From: Gymnopus androsaceus JB14
Lineage: Eukaryota > Basidiomycota > Agaricomycetes > Agaricales > Omphalotaceae
Direction of reading: 5' to 3'
Length of the DNA stretch: 64,000 bases
Assembly (NCBI GenBank): GCA_009733575.1
Contig: ML769437.1
Location: 62,001 to 126,000, forward strand
Part shown: positions 12,572-24,165 of the stretch, piece after piece
Layout of the letters: every line of letters starts with the position of its first letter
How positions within the stretch are numbered: position 1 is the stretch's first letter
Notes under the pieces: model-generated
Told to the model about the DNA's origin: nothing
The model's input: only the letters and a program-made list of their open reading frames with translations
Databases searched by the model: none
Program-made: the position numbers and the translations under genes

Positions 12572-13313
12572 TTTCGAGATAGATGTTTGTGGAGCTCAGG
12601 CTGGCGTGGCTGTGAGAGGGGTGCTACATCCTCTTAAATAGTTACAGAATATTTGTATTATGCCATTGTTCGTCCAGTACGCTTCCATGTATGTATCTTC
12701 AAAGGGACGGCCATGTATGTATCTCACGCAGATGCCGCGCTCATCCGAGTCGGAGCGGTTACAGAAATGCTTTCAAGTCCAGTGATTTTTCAGAGAGCGG
12801 AAGGCAAGTAATGACTGGAAAGCTTCCTCTGCTCTACACACAAACGCTAGCTTGAACGGTAAATGAAACAGAGTGACTGCAGAATAAATAAATACATAGC
12901 TGAAATGACAAGGAGAGTACAGATATAGCTGAAACGACATAGCTGAGGCGCGATCCATCGGCGGAATACTCTGAGAGTGAAGATAAATTAAAATCATTAT
13001 ACATATATTCCGATTATATACATAGAATCCTGAACATTTGACGATTCGCAGCGGAACTCGGGAGCTTTCAGCATGATAATTGGCTCTTCAAATCTACTAT
13101 TTACGGATTCCAACAACAGCGATGTATAGTGTGGGACAGCGCGCGCGTTCCCGAGTTGTACCTGTAGATTTAAATCTATGTATTTTGAGCCAATGTTGAG
13201 CATGTAGTTTCCAATAATTCACTGTATTTAAGGACCCATCAGTACATAAAAATGAACCTTTCCAGACAGAATATATCTATGGTATTGTCCATTGACCAGA
13301 AAGACCATTTCAA
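12572..13313. other. intergenic region upstream of the MFS gene
   Basis: This 742-bp stretch lies between the 3' end of the monooxygenase and the start of the transporter and should hold the transporter promoter. A short direct repeat (CCATGTATGTATCT, twice near 12687-12723) is visible. No coding signal was recognised. Confidence 0.5.
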
Positions 13314-14950
13314 TCAAGCCGTCAAGCTAAGCGATTGCAAACTCGACTGCTCCATCCCCACATTTTTGGAAATCTCTTCCTCCTCCTTCTGCCCATCCTG
13401 CTCCGCAAAATATTCCTCCAGTTGGGCATAAGCATCATAACCGAACAACTCATCCAAAAACTCCTGCCGACTGCGAATATTCATGTGGCCCTTCCAAATG
13501 CCCGGATGACTCAAAAGGTACTCATCTCTCTCCCGCTGCTTCTCACCGTCCGGCATCTGGGTGAAATATCTGGACGAGATGGATGCAGTGGCGACTTTGG
13601 CGGCACGCTTGATACGCAACCTCTGATATGCCATAAGTACCTTTGGAAGGGTTTCCTTTGAGGGATATTTCTCAAGGAGGCCAGCCAAGATTGCCGAATC
13701 TTCGATACCCATGGCCGCTCCTTGGGCAAGGTAGGGTGTCATTGCGTGCGCGGCGTCTCCGATGAGGCACAGCTTTAGGGAGGGGTGCACCCAGCTAGGA
13801 ATTTCTTCGTGGGTATAGAGCTACGAGGTGGTGAGTATTAAGCCTGTAGAAATAGGGAAAGTGGGACTGACCCTCCACTCGAGAACTTCGTCAACATATT
13901 CCAACATCTTACCAATTCTAGGATATGTTATTTTGCTGATAAAGTTGGAATTAATGTATTGCAAACCTTGGGTCCCAGCTCTTGAACCTCTCACGAACTT
14001 CAGCACTATTTCCGATCTTTTGGTTAACTCCCTCGGCCATAGTGACGTCGCAGCTAGAAGTCTATTAGCAGCTATGTGCAAAAAATAAAGATTCATAGCT
14101 CAACGTGAAAACAAAGTTAATGAGCGTCTCATTAACACCTTCAAGGAGATATGAGAGAATTGTTCCATGGGGGCCAATCCAGTGGTTGTTTCGTGGGACG
14201 GTAATCAATTCTTCGAGTTCTGGGATTCCCTGAAGTTTCTTCGCAGGGAGAGTTACTCGATATACCATCTGTCCGGTTGGTACGGGTGGGCCGGGCTTGT
14301 CCATAACAACTTCTCGCGCCATAGAGTGGAGACCTGAGATCTTTACAATTACAAGGCCTTCGTAACATTTGAGGAAACTCACCATCGGATGCAACAATTA
14401 AATCCGCTGTGTACGTATCACCGTTTTTGGTGGTCATGGATGGCTTGTAAGGGTCGATTTTAACTACCCGGCTGTCCAGATATATCTTGCAACCGAGCTC
14501 AGTCGCAGCCTCAAGTAAGCCGCGATGAAGATCAGCGCGGTGAATATGCCTGTCATTTCTATCAGCAAAGTTGATAGAACAGGTTGAACAAAAATAATAA
14601 CCAGTAGGGCGACTTGTAGTCGTTGTGCGCCGGCTCCTTCAGAGGACATTCGACCAAGATCTGCCCATTTTGCCACCGCATCATTCTGAGATCAACCGGG
14701 TCGGTGCAGTATTTTTCAATGTATTTATCGACGCCAAGTTTCCGCAAAATTCTGGAGGAGTTTGGGGATATTTGGATACCAGCGCCAATATATGATATGT
14801 CTGCTGCAGCCTCGATAATCTCGACGGTGTGTCCGGCCTTTGCAAGAGCAATTGACACGGTAAGGCCAGCCAGGCCACATCCAATAATGATGATATGCTG
14901 AAATCTCCAAGTTAACGCAGTTGCAACCACTTGCATACAACACATACCAT
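13314..14950 (-). CDS. FAD-dependent aromatic monooxygenase (salicylate hydroxylase-like)
   Basis: Flavoprotein of the group A hydroxylases, which use NAD(P)H and O2 to hydroxylate aromatic acids. Predicted exons: 14950-14948 (ATG only), 14897-14602, 14549-14383, 14333-14105, 14053-13967, 13917-13872 and 13820-13314, giving 444 residues, the usual size of fungal salicylate hydroxylase-like enzymes. The FAD fingerprint GCGLAG is at residues 7-12, the DG motif (IVASDG) ends at 156, and the GD motif (LIGDAAHAMTP) is at about 297. The ATG-only first exon is the weakest part: it is chosen because splicing GTATGT to TTTCAG places Met directly before HIIIIGCG. A read-through start with an unusual leader is possible. 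Substrate is unknown; a benzoate, salicylate or secondary-metabolite role are all possible. The next gene on this strand is the MFS transporter. Confidence 0.88.
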
Positions 14951-16290
14951 ATTTCTAATGTTTCCTGAAACTGCTCGAAATCGAATTATCTGCTTGCAAA
15001 ATGCGAGTAGAAAATATAAAGGAGGTACTGCGTCAGTAGCGGGAGAACCAAGTAGATGGCGGTAAAGATTAAAGGCTCATATATATCCCACGTTTAGTTG
15101 AATCCGGGTTAAATCTCCAAAAATTCACACATTGACACACTAAAGTGCTCATCATCATCGCCAATTGCAAAAAAGAGAACAGTCCTGGGGGAATGCCGTT
15201 TAGTGAAAGAGGGAGATTAGAGTATAGGTATCTGAGTTTCATAGAAACTATGTCTTTTTCAAGGTTCCTCCTTTTACCTTGTCCTCATTTTTTTTTTGGC
15301 AGAGCGGTCCTTCCAATCAAGGGGTGATAGTGAAAGAGGGAGATTAGACGATGCCAAACGTCGAGATTTTGAGGAATCAGCGCACCGAGATATGAACCCC
15401 TTGTCCCATAAAATCATCCGTTGCGAGAGAAGCCATAAAGGCTGCTTGCTCTTCCACGTTAGACCGGTAAGCTCTAGCTCCCAATTGGTATTACGCCGCA
15501 AAGATTTCTTGCTTGATGCTTCCACAAATGGCACGGTCAGTAATACTCCAAAAATTACATAGTATCGCACCGATATATCTGAAAACCTAATCTCATGACG
15601 GGAGGAAGGAAGTACACGGCTTGGTCCAAAGTCTGAGCCACATCGTATCTCATGGGATTCATCCTCTAATCAATAGAGGCGCTCCTGTCGCTGCTCCACA
15701 GGGAACCGCACGAAGATGTAGGAGGGCACGGGAGCAGTCGCGTGCGGTGGAGGAGCAGTACTGTAAATATAGAACGCACTAGTACTACCAGTGACAAAAA
15801 AAGGCCTCCAGTGGAGTGCAACACCTGAAAAACAGATAGATATAAGTAGATCATACGGAGCAATATCGGCCAAAGGAAACAACGATGGTATCCAGTGCTG
15901 CCTGAAATACATCTATAGTCATGACTGATAGGAATGAACTAACCGCGTAGGGTTCAGAGCAGATGGATGCTTGAAAATGGAAGAACAAACTATAAGAGCC
16001 AGAGAAAGCGCCGGTGGTTTCACCGAGGAATTGTCACCTTACCGTTGGGGCCATACAAGTAGCAATGACTTATCAGTATACGTTCGATGGGATTTTGTAT
16101 GTGGAGTCCTGCGCCGGGCCCGCACAAATTTGTGAAGAAGAAACGGAAATCGACACCCAAATTGACTGTAAAGGTCGGAAGTCAATAGTATTGCTAATGG
16201 AGGCCCAATTTCTGAGGTTGTTTTGTAGAGCTGAGTCACAGTGTGGACGATGTTCAAAGAGGTTCAAAGAGGTTCAAAGTTGGCCGCCGG
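14951..16290. other. intergenic, gene fragments not recognised
   Basis: No supported gene. A 19-bp string (GTGAAAGAGGGAGATTAGA) occurs at about 15200 and again at about 15330. Part of 15600-15640 resembles the region near 2760-2800. A minus-strand frame at 15670-15912 reads as a hydrophobic fragment without identifiable family. The right end is the upstream region of rad17. Confidence 0.4.
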
Positions 16291-16302
16291 GTCACGCGTG
16301 AC
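16291..16302. promoter_or_regulatory. MCB-like palindrome upstream of rad17
   Basis: GTCACGCGTGAC is a perfect 12-bp palindrome containing ACGCGT, the core bound by the G1/S factor MBF in yeasts. It lies 102 bp before the rad17 start codon and is preserved in the decayed rad17 copy at 27428-27439. Cell-cycle control of this checkpoint gene is inferred, not shown. Confidence 0.5.
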
Positions 16303-16403
16303 AGAACAAACGTGATCGCGTTCCTGCTTTCGTTCTTCCTGCCTCTTCCTGCTTGCTCTTGCACTAAATTATACCTTTTATCTTCTGAATCTCTGAAATA
16401 TCC

Positions 16404-18966
16404 ATGCCAAAATCTCAGAAACCTTCGTCTACCGCCAAAAAGGCAGGAAAACCCGCATCCCAGAAGCGGACAACTTTGAAGCTGGAACCCAGTACCGCTA
16501 ACACCAAACGAATCAATCCTCTGACTGCAGTGAGCTATTTGGCCAATATATGATCATCGCACATCTCACTCAACGCTCTAGTTTGTCAATCTATCCCAAG
16601 GGGAGCCGCCACCAACGCCATCTAGTTCTAGCTCCAAAGTGAAGGGAAAAGCGAAGGAAATAGTGAACGAACCATCGCCTGTTGTGGAAGAAGGTGGTCC
16701 CTGGCACTGTGTATTAGGCTTTTTCTTATCTATTTCCAGCGAATGGTCAACTATGGGTTGATTTATATGAACCGCAGTCAGAGGTAACCTTCATCTTCTC
16801 TTCTATTGCTAAAGAAAGCTCACCGATTTCAGGAAGACCTAGCAGTTCATGTCCGCAAGGTAGAAAATGTTCGGACCTGGTTACAGGAGGCGTTAAATGG
16901 CGGACCTTCTGGTAAACTACGAAAGTATCGAGTGCGTGCTTCACAGGCTTACTCTTTCAGATATTCTGACATTGCACATATAGAGGCTTCTGGTTCTGAC
17001 GGGACCAGCAGGCACTGCTAAATCCGCAACGATCAAGGTCCTCAGTAAAGAACTGAACTTTGAGGTGCTTGAATGGAGCAGTTCAACGGGTAGTACCTTC
17101 ACCAATGCTCAAGGTATGCAAATAATGGTCTGTTTTCTCGACGTGGCTTAAACTTGAGCGCAGATGTATCGAGCTCTTGGATTGCAGACGATTCAAACTT
17201 CACCAAATTTCAATTATTCCTCGAGCGCGCATCCAAGTGTCAGAACGTATTCAACTCTTCCTCTGGTTCCAGTTCACGGAAACCCTCCTTTTCAAACTCT
17301 ACTCCTAAACCGAGCTCTTCTAACCACCGCGTTATCCTCCTTGAAGATTTACCCAACATTTTACACGCCAACACTCGCTCGCAGTTTCACGATGTCATTA
17401 GGTTTCTGATTGAAACTCCAGGCCCCGAGCCGGTCCCAGTTGTTATTGTTTTGAGTGATTCGGGTACGAGAGGCGAGGCTGGAGATGAACGTCTAGCTAG
17501 TGGCGCTTGGGGTAGAGACCAGGATGGCGCAATCGACATTCGAACTCTACTTCCGAAGGATGTCCTTCACGGACCCTACGTTCATGAAATTAGGTGTGTC
17601 GAGTGTGTTGGTTCCCTGTCTGATGCTCAGAGAAATTTTCACAGGTTCAATCCAATCGCACCTACGTTGATGAAAAAGGCTCTCCAAGCTCTTGTCACTA
17701 AACACTACGCCCTGCAAAAATCTCCTGTTACTGGTCAAATGTTCGATATCATTATCGAATCTTCAAATGGTGACATCCGAAGCGCGATCATGGCATTACA
17801 GTTCGCTTGTATCCGACTCATCAAGAAACCGAAGGGCAGAGATCCGCAGGTCTTTATGGAAAGCATTACTCGGAGGGAGCAGAGTCTAGTCTTATTTCAC
17901 TTGATGGGCAAGGTTTTTTTCAACAAACGTTAGTGTCCTTCTATCTATTTCTCTACTTGACATCTAACGTTGTGTATAGGCAAAGGAGATCCACCGAATC
18001 CTTCGGCCACCGCTAAGGACATTAAGAAGGACCAAGAAATCGACAGGAAACTGATGGATCCACCTTTACTACCACCACACTTGAGCGAACATGACAGAAG
18101 GGCAAGTCGCGTTGATGTTAATGTGAGACTTGTTTTTACCTATTCCTAAGGATACCTATTCACGGTGGCTCTTTAGACGATTTACGCCGACTCTCCCATA
18201 GATTCGTCGTTATTTTCCCTATACATCCACCAGAATTTTACCCAGTTTTGTACCGACGTGGATGAATGTGATGGTATTGCCGACTGGTTGAGCTGGGCCG
18301 ACTCGAGCGGTGGTGAAGCTGCAAGTTTTCTCGAGCATTAATCTGTGATTTACTTGCGCTAACTGCAGTGTACAGTGGTATCAAATCAACCCACATAAGT
18401 TTCATCTCCTTGCCCTTGGAACACTACATTCTCTGCCGACGCCGGTACCACGTCTCAACCAAAAAGTTTACAAACCCGAATTTTTCGACAATCTCAAGAA
18501 AGAGAAGGATGCATGGGAAGGCGTACGGGACGTCCGGTCGTGGATCGTTGACCAGGTGGGTACAAAACCAATGACTATCGTCGTCTTTTCTGACTTTGTG
18601 TAGGGTGCCGAGAGCGGTTGGAACCTCGGTGCTTGGACTCCTAGAGCAATAGCGACCGACCTTGGGGGCGTACTACGAGCACGAGACGTAAAATCCTTTA
18701 GTAGTGGGTCTGCTGAACAACGAGTGCCACCGCGCCATCGAACGTTTTCCAGCCTGAAATTCGTCTATCCCAAGTCCGATACGAAATCAGCCGGCAGGGA
18801 ACAACTAGGCGAAACAGATGACGGGGAACCGTATTCGGAAGGTGCTATTGTGCTTGAGGAGCAGCAGGAGATGGGGATGTGGCAGGATGGGAATGGGAGT
18901 GAGCCAGTGATGAGTAAAGCGGAGGCTGGAGGTTGGTTGGAGGGCGATGATATTGAAGACTTTTAA
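16404..18966 (+). CDS. rad17: Rad17-like checkpoint clamp loader (11 exons)
   Basis: AAA+ ATPase subunit that, with Rfc2-5, loads the 9-1-1 clamp onto damaged DNA in the nucleus (S. pombe Rad17, budding yeast Rad24). Exons: 16404-16529, 16582-16693, 16740-16783, 16833-16931, 16984-17113, 17164-17593, 17645-17928, 17980-18122, 18177-18320, 18376-18555 and 18604-18966. These give 684 residues with every junction in frame, close to the length of human RAD17. The family hallmark LWVDLYEPQSE precedes the clamp-loader core. Walker A is GPAGTAKS at 134-141, and the Walker B-like strand VILLEDLPN is at 227-235. The C-terminus is acidic (DDIEDF). The intron after exon 9 begins with GCAAGT, a GC-AG intron. 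The 46-nt intron 2 is the least certain. A decayed second copy lies at 27525-29868. Confidence 0.93.
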
Positions 18967-19479
18967 ATTTCGGTTGTCGTACATAACCTTTTTTCTATTC
19001 ATATACTCGAGAGTTCATGATTTTAGCTGCTTGATACTCAGACGTCGAATGAGATCTCGAACGTAGCATTTTAAAGATCTTGCACTTTTTCAGGATACGC
19101 GCTTGATCTAGACGCGTTCGCGAAATTCTCTCACGCCGCTCGTTTGACTTGCAACTATGAGCAACTGGAGAACCACCGAATTGAAATCAAGTGGTAGTAA
19201 GTAGCCCACTTTGTGAGTTTTTTACTTTGTGCTTTGTGTCCTGATTCCTCAAAGGATCGCAGGAGGAGAAAACTAGCGCCCACCCGGCACCCTTTGTTTT
19301 CTTCTCTCATCCAATCTCATCCACAATTTTGCTAACGATCCGATTCTGCTTGCCGACTTGCTAGAGCGAATAGAAGCATTTGCGAACGTTTCAGACCCAC
19401 TAGCAGCTCTTCTTTGATGTAATTCGAAACTCCCAGGCCTTTGTCCTCTGAGGCTGCTTCTTTTTTTCCAACCACCACC
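18967..19479. other. rad17 3' flank with MYND exon-1 relic and X upstream region
   Basis: At about 19095-19160 the string GAAATTCTCTCACGCCGCT matches the conserved leader just before the MYND start codons, followed by a degenerate ATGAGCAAC. A MYND gene therefore once started here, directly after rad17, and the X-MYND pair now follows. The rest resembles the 5' flank of gene X copy A in inverted orientation. Confidence 0.6.
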
Positions 19480-21500
19480 ATGGGTCAGCGTCACCAAGCT
19501 TTCATCGTCGCTCGTGTAGTCCCTCACGGAAGCACTGACGGAAAAGCGTATTATCGATGCCTCGGCGCCTGGCATCACCAATGGTCAGTACGCCACAGAT
19601 TCTTGTTTTGCCACTAAGTATAATAAGGGACGGTTCTATAGGTGCTACGGATCGCTACCTCTACGTGCGGCAGATCGTTTCTTGACTCTCATGAAGAACC
19701 TAGTTAACCTGCGATCATACGTGAAGAGGTCAAATCAGTTCAAGGAAAATACGGATGTCATGGCGAGACACCTGATATTCCTAAAGTACCATGCCCCTAC
19801 AGTGTCTTTCTTCTTGCCTCAGCATTCAACTTTGATCTCGAGGAGAACTATACCTCTGGCGGTCTTTTTGAGCAAGGTCTTTTGCCTGCTGGGATGGGTT
19901 GTTGGGACGGAGGTTTGTCTTTATCAATGCCACTCCACGCAATAATGCTGATGGGCTCACAGATAACAACGATGGTTTAACTGTCCTCGATATAACCGAT
20001 CCACTGAACCCATCTTACGCGTTTGTTGCGGGCTCCAAAACCGACGGTGACCTTGGAGATGAACCTTGCACCGCAGAAGATTATCTTGGGCTTTATTACA
20101 CGGGAAAGATGGCGGCCGAGGCGGTGAAGCCTTTCGGGAAATCGTCCCCAGATTTTCCGCCGTGCCTTTCCTAACCGAAGAAATGCTCGCTGAAGCGTGG
20201 CCTGGTGAATTCGGAGCCAAGAAAAGCACTAAATACCGGCGTCGTCCAACGCGCAAATCCGTACCTAAACCTATCCCAGAGCTGCCCTAGTACACCTTCG
20301 GTTGACGATGTTCCATCTCTCACCGATCTCGTTGTCAAACCCGCCGTCGTTCGCAGCCTAGACCTCGGAAACACTGACGAAGTGGAGCTCATGATTCCGA
20401 GCAAGGTAGTTCAGATAAAGACCGTTTTACATGCACGCAATCCCTACCCACAGAATGGTCTCCCTTTGCTTGTATCTGTACTGCAGCAGGAGATCAAGAA
20501 AGAGGGAGATATTCTCGACCTAGCTGGTTTCTCCCTATCCCCCGAGCAGCTCGTATCCGTTGTCTCCGAGTTCGTAGACACCCGGATCGTTATCCTCTCC
20601 CACTCGCCAGAGGTGAAAATCGACCACCTCACTGCGTTGCTGATCGCAAAGCCCGAAATTGACCGTCTTGAACTGCTGGATATTGGAATCACGAACGACG
20701 AGCTCTCTTCCTTGCTCGACGATCGTCCAGAGATATTCAAATGCGTCAGCGACCTCGTACACCCTCATTTGGTTTCCATCGCGTTGGCTGAAAACCCAGG
20801 TGCTTTTACTGTTGTCGCTTCCCAAGCCGACTCCTACATTCGGTATGGCGACAGCGACGTCGGTGGTACCCTGACCGCAGTTCCTGTGTGGACCCCAGCC
20901 AAGATCGTTCAGAATCTCGTGGACCTGTTGACAGTGGCACTTTCCAACGATTCCAAGAGCGGAGATCCCCTCCAGAGCATCATGGTGAAAGCTACGATTA
21001 GCACTGGATTGAAGAAAGCTAATGTCCCTTGGAAGGACCGCAGTATCCCAATGGTCGCGAAAAATCCTGCGAAACTGTACCCTGATGGTTGGATGTTCCT
21101 ATTCAACCAAGCCTCGTCGATGGCTTTCATGCGCGGCGCTCCCTTGGGAAACAAGTACGCTTTCATGATACTTTTGACCACTCCCGATGATGGTCAGGAA
21201 GCTCAGACGTATGACATCAAGGACTTTTTAGAGGAGATGAAGAAAGAAGGGAGGAGACCTTTACCAGATTCAGAGCTAGTACAAAAGTTCTGAAGATCTC
21301 ATGGTCAAGGCCGCGGAGGCGAAAACGGAAGAAGGTCAGGAAAGTGTACCCCAAGCGATGAGACTTTTCATGCACTCTATTATCGGTGGGTTGAATCCTT
21401 CGGGCCTTTCGACTGTAAAGGGGCGATGGAATATCTTGCAGGTCTTCTTGGTCCTAAAAGTGCGCCCAAAGCAGGCAGTTTACAGGTAGTCATTCCTTGA
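19480..21500 (+). pseudogene. uncharacterised family X, copy B (frameshifted)
   Basis: Paralogue of the minus-strand gene at 6192-8258, starting with MGQRHQAFIVARVVPHG. An intron (GTCAGT to TATAG) joins GAWHHQW to CYGSLPLRAADRF in frame. A base is missing near 19710 (AAGAACCTAGTTAACCTG where copy A has an extra base) and one is gained near 21290, creating an early TGA after SELVQKF. The blocks NNDGLTVLDITDPLNPSYAF and AFREIVPRFSAVPFLTEEML are in different frames here, as they are in copy A. That shared break may be an unrecognised intron or a lesion older than the duplication. The longest clean stretch, 20205-21293, covers EVELMIPSK to NKYAFMILLTTPDDGQ. MYND copy B begins 142 bp downstream, mirroring the inverted pair. 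Confidence 0.75.
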
Positions 21501-21641
21501 TAATCAATACAGTAGTATATCATATCTTGTAGTGTATGTAGTTATCGTTCTGTATTCCTGTAAGACCTACTAGTGAAATTGACAGAACATTTTGACAACG
21601 TTTTGTTCAAGGAAATCTCTCACGCCACTTTGCTCTCAACC

Positions 21642-23768
21642 ATGAGCACCGCACCGTCGGTGAGCTCTTTAAGATGTCTATTAATCACTTCAACTACTGA
21701 CTGTTTCTGCTTCTCATTCTTAGAGCCTTCCTGGAATATATGCAGAATCAGTGAAACTATGTCGCGAATGCAAGATTCACGTTCCTAATATTAGGGATGC
21801 ACTTCAAGCATTGCGGAAGCGTAGTCCTTCAGACGCGCAGCTTGCTTTGTGATCTCTCGGTTGCATACTAGACCAAGTAGTGGATGCAGGCATGGATACC
21901 CAGCTCTCGAACGTCCATTACAAGCCTCTCTTTGCTAGTTGGACCGACATCCGCTGGTGGATCACCGCACTTCTGAACGATTTTGTGGTGCTGAAACAGC
22001 CCACTACTCCGGAGGGCTTCGAATTTCAAAAGAAAATCCTCATCATTATCCCAGAGCTTTCGATTTATCTTGATCTTCAGACTTCACAGTCGGATGAAGT
22101 TTCGAATAAAATCAAGGATCTCCTCAACCCGGGAGAGTTTTTCGAGCCGATGCTTGAATTGACTGTCCGGACTTGGATTTATGTGCTGCGAAACTGTTCT
22201 CGCGATATGATGAGCTCTCATTGTGCCGCGATAATCCGTTATTTGGGGCGGGTTCTCGACGGTGGGAGACTTTCCGAATGGCTTGCTAAATTCTGTGCTG
22301 TTCTCGAACGCATACCAGGTTCTGAACAAGCTATTCTTCGAACCGTGGTTCAAGAGGTCCAGGGGTCGCTTTGGCTGATCGAAGTTCTCTGGGTCTGTAC
22401 GGATGTCCTTTTTGGATGTTGTTTAAACGAAAAGATGTCTGGTAGGCTTTTGAATGCGGGGATGGTTCCATGTTTATGCTCGGTCATGAAGAGAATGGCT
22501 ACTAGGCGATTTCATGGGACAAAATTTGTGGCTCATGACAGATTCGCAGTGTCTCTGTCGAATTGTGTCCAATGCATTTTATTGGCCTTCAGGGATAGTT
22601 ATAGCTGGATACCCCTAGCTATTAGATGTGGCTTTCTCCAATCAATGATGCACTCTGCTCATTTCATCATTGCTAGCCGACCAAACACAGACTCTATCCA
22701 AGATGTTGAAACATCTATGTGCTCGATCTTTGAAGTGATTCAACCATTCCTTCTATATCGATCTGTGCTCCGACCAGTCCGTCGGTTCATAGCTCAAGTC
22801 CCAAAGCGAAAGCCCGAGCTCTACAATGAATTCATCAACATGCCTCCCAACTCACAGAACCCAAAAACTTGTATTGTGACGGCTTGGAAGGAATTCGTTG
22901 ATGTTGTGGAAGAGAGACAGGAATTGAGAGAGGAATGTGCTGATGCTGGATACATTATGTGCGTTAATATCGATGTAAGTTTAGTTTCATCTCTAAACGC
23001 GAGCAGTGTAATTCATGATTATGAAAAGTGTCCGGGCGACAACAGGGAGCTGCGACAATGTTCAAACTGTCGAGTTACTTGGTATTGCTCCAAGGATTGC
23101 CAGAAAAGCGACTGGCGCAGGCATCGGGAGAATTGTCATTATCTTCGCTCCAGAGCTATTTGCGGTAAGTTGGTATATCAAGATGCACTTGCAATTGCCA
23201 ACACTCACATTGTTAGGTGGCTGTCCTGCTCCTTATTCTCATATCGACGAGGATTTTCTTGAATATGTAAACATCGACCGCGGGCGCCGATTCTATACCA
23301 GTCCAGCAACTCAGTCAGCTTTAGAACGTAATGCAGGGTTTTTGTCGGAAAAGGTTGTTATGTTCGACTTCCGACACATCCTCATGAATGTCTCCGCATC
23401 CATCGCCATATGAGCCAGAGCTGTCAGTGTATGTCGATTCGACACATCCTCATGATATGTGTCTCCTCAGCCATTCGCAATATCGCGCCAATATTAAGGA
23501 GGGCCCAGGAGGCCTTTGTTCTGCAAAAAACTATGCGAAGATTAAACAGTCGACTGTCAGTGATGACATCATCTTTTCGATACAAGGTATCTTCCCTGGA
23601 GAACAAGGTTTCCCGAGATGTATAGTAACAGGGTTTACATGGAATGATTTGGCTAATTCGGAAGATGGCAGTCCAAGGGAGGATGGTGGCTCGGATGGTG
23701 AAGCACATGGTGAAAACAGTGATTTGGACGTAGACAGCTCATACTATAATAACCTTGACCTCGATTGA
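21642..23768 (+). pseudogene. MYND zinc-finger gene, copy B (nonsense and frameshift)
   Basis: Same exon plan as copy A: 21642-21659, 21724-22974, 23029-23164 and from 23217. A TGA at 21850-21852 replaces the Trp codon of copies A and C in the segment QLALWSLGCILDQ, so the protein would stop near residue 48. The finger region is otherwise intact (CSNCRVTWYCSKDCQKSDW). Near 23370-23460 the tail carries a partly duplicated segment (GACACATCCTCATGA occurs twice) and the frame shifts. The acidic end continues in another frame to a stop at 23768. Intron 3 here has a normal GTAAGT donor, in contrast to copy A. A start downstream of the nonsense codon (21880) could still give a shorter finger-containing protein. 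Confidence 0.8.
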
Positions 23769-23879
23769 GATGTATTGTCATACATAGAATATACTATTAC
23801 TATAACTACGAATCCAGACGAATGTTTGTATATACCGAGTTTTCCTTCTTTTATTGCGACTCGGAAATCAAATTCTCTC

Positions 23880-24120
23880 GTACCACTTTGCTCCCAGCCA
23901 CGAACAGCACCGTACCGTAGTAGGTGAGCTCTTCAACTGTCTTTCAACCGCTTTAGCTGCTTCAGCTACTGATTATTTCTGCTTTCTATTGTGCAGCAGG
24001 AGAGGATGTGGCAGGATGAGAATGGGAATGAGCCCGTGATGAGTTGAACGGAGAGATGATATCGAAGACTTCGGACGTCGAATGAGATCTCGGATGATTG
24101 TGATTTCTACTTTTAGTATT
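23880..24120 (+). pseudogene. fused relics of MYND exon 1 and rad17 3' end
   Basis: Bases 23880-23990 resemble the MYND leader, exon 1 and intron 1, but the start codon is mutated (CCACGAACAGCACCGTACC). From about 23999 the sequence changes to the rad17 C-terminal coding part (GGATGTGGCAGGATGAGAAT, then GATATCGAAGACTT) and its 3' flank (GACGTCGAATGAGATCTCG). This is a third, tiny rad17 fragment between MYND copies B and C, marking a duplication junction. Confidence 0.75.
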
Positions 24121-24165
24121 TTAAAGGCGTTCAAGAAATTCTCTCACGCCGCTTTCCTCTTAGCC

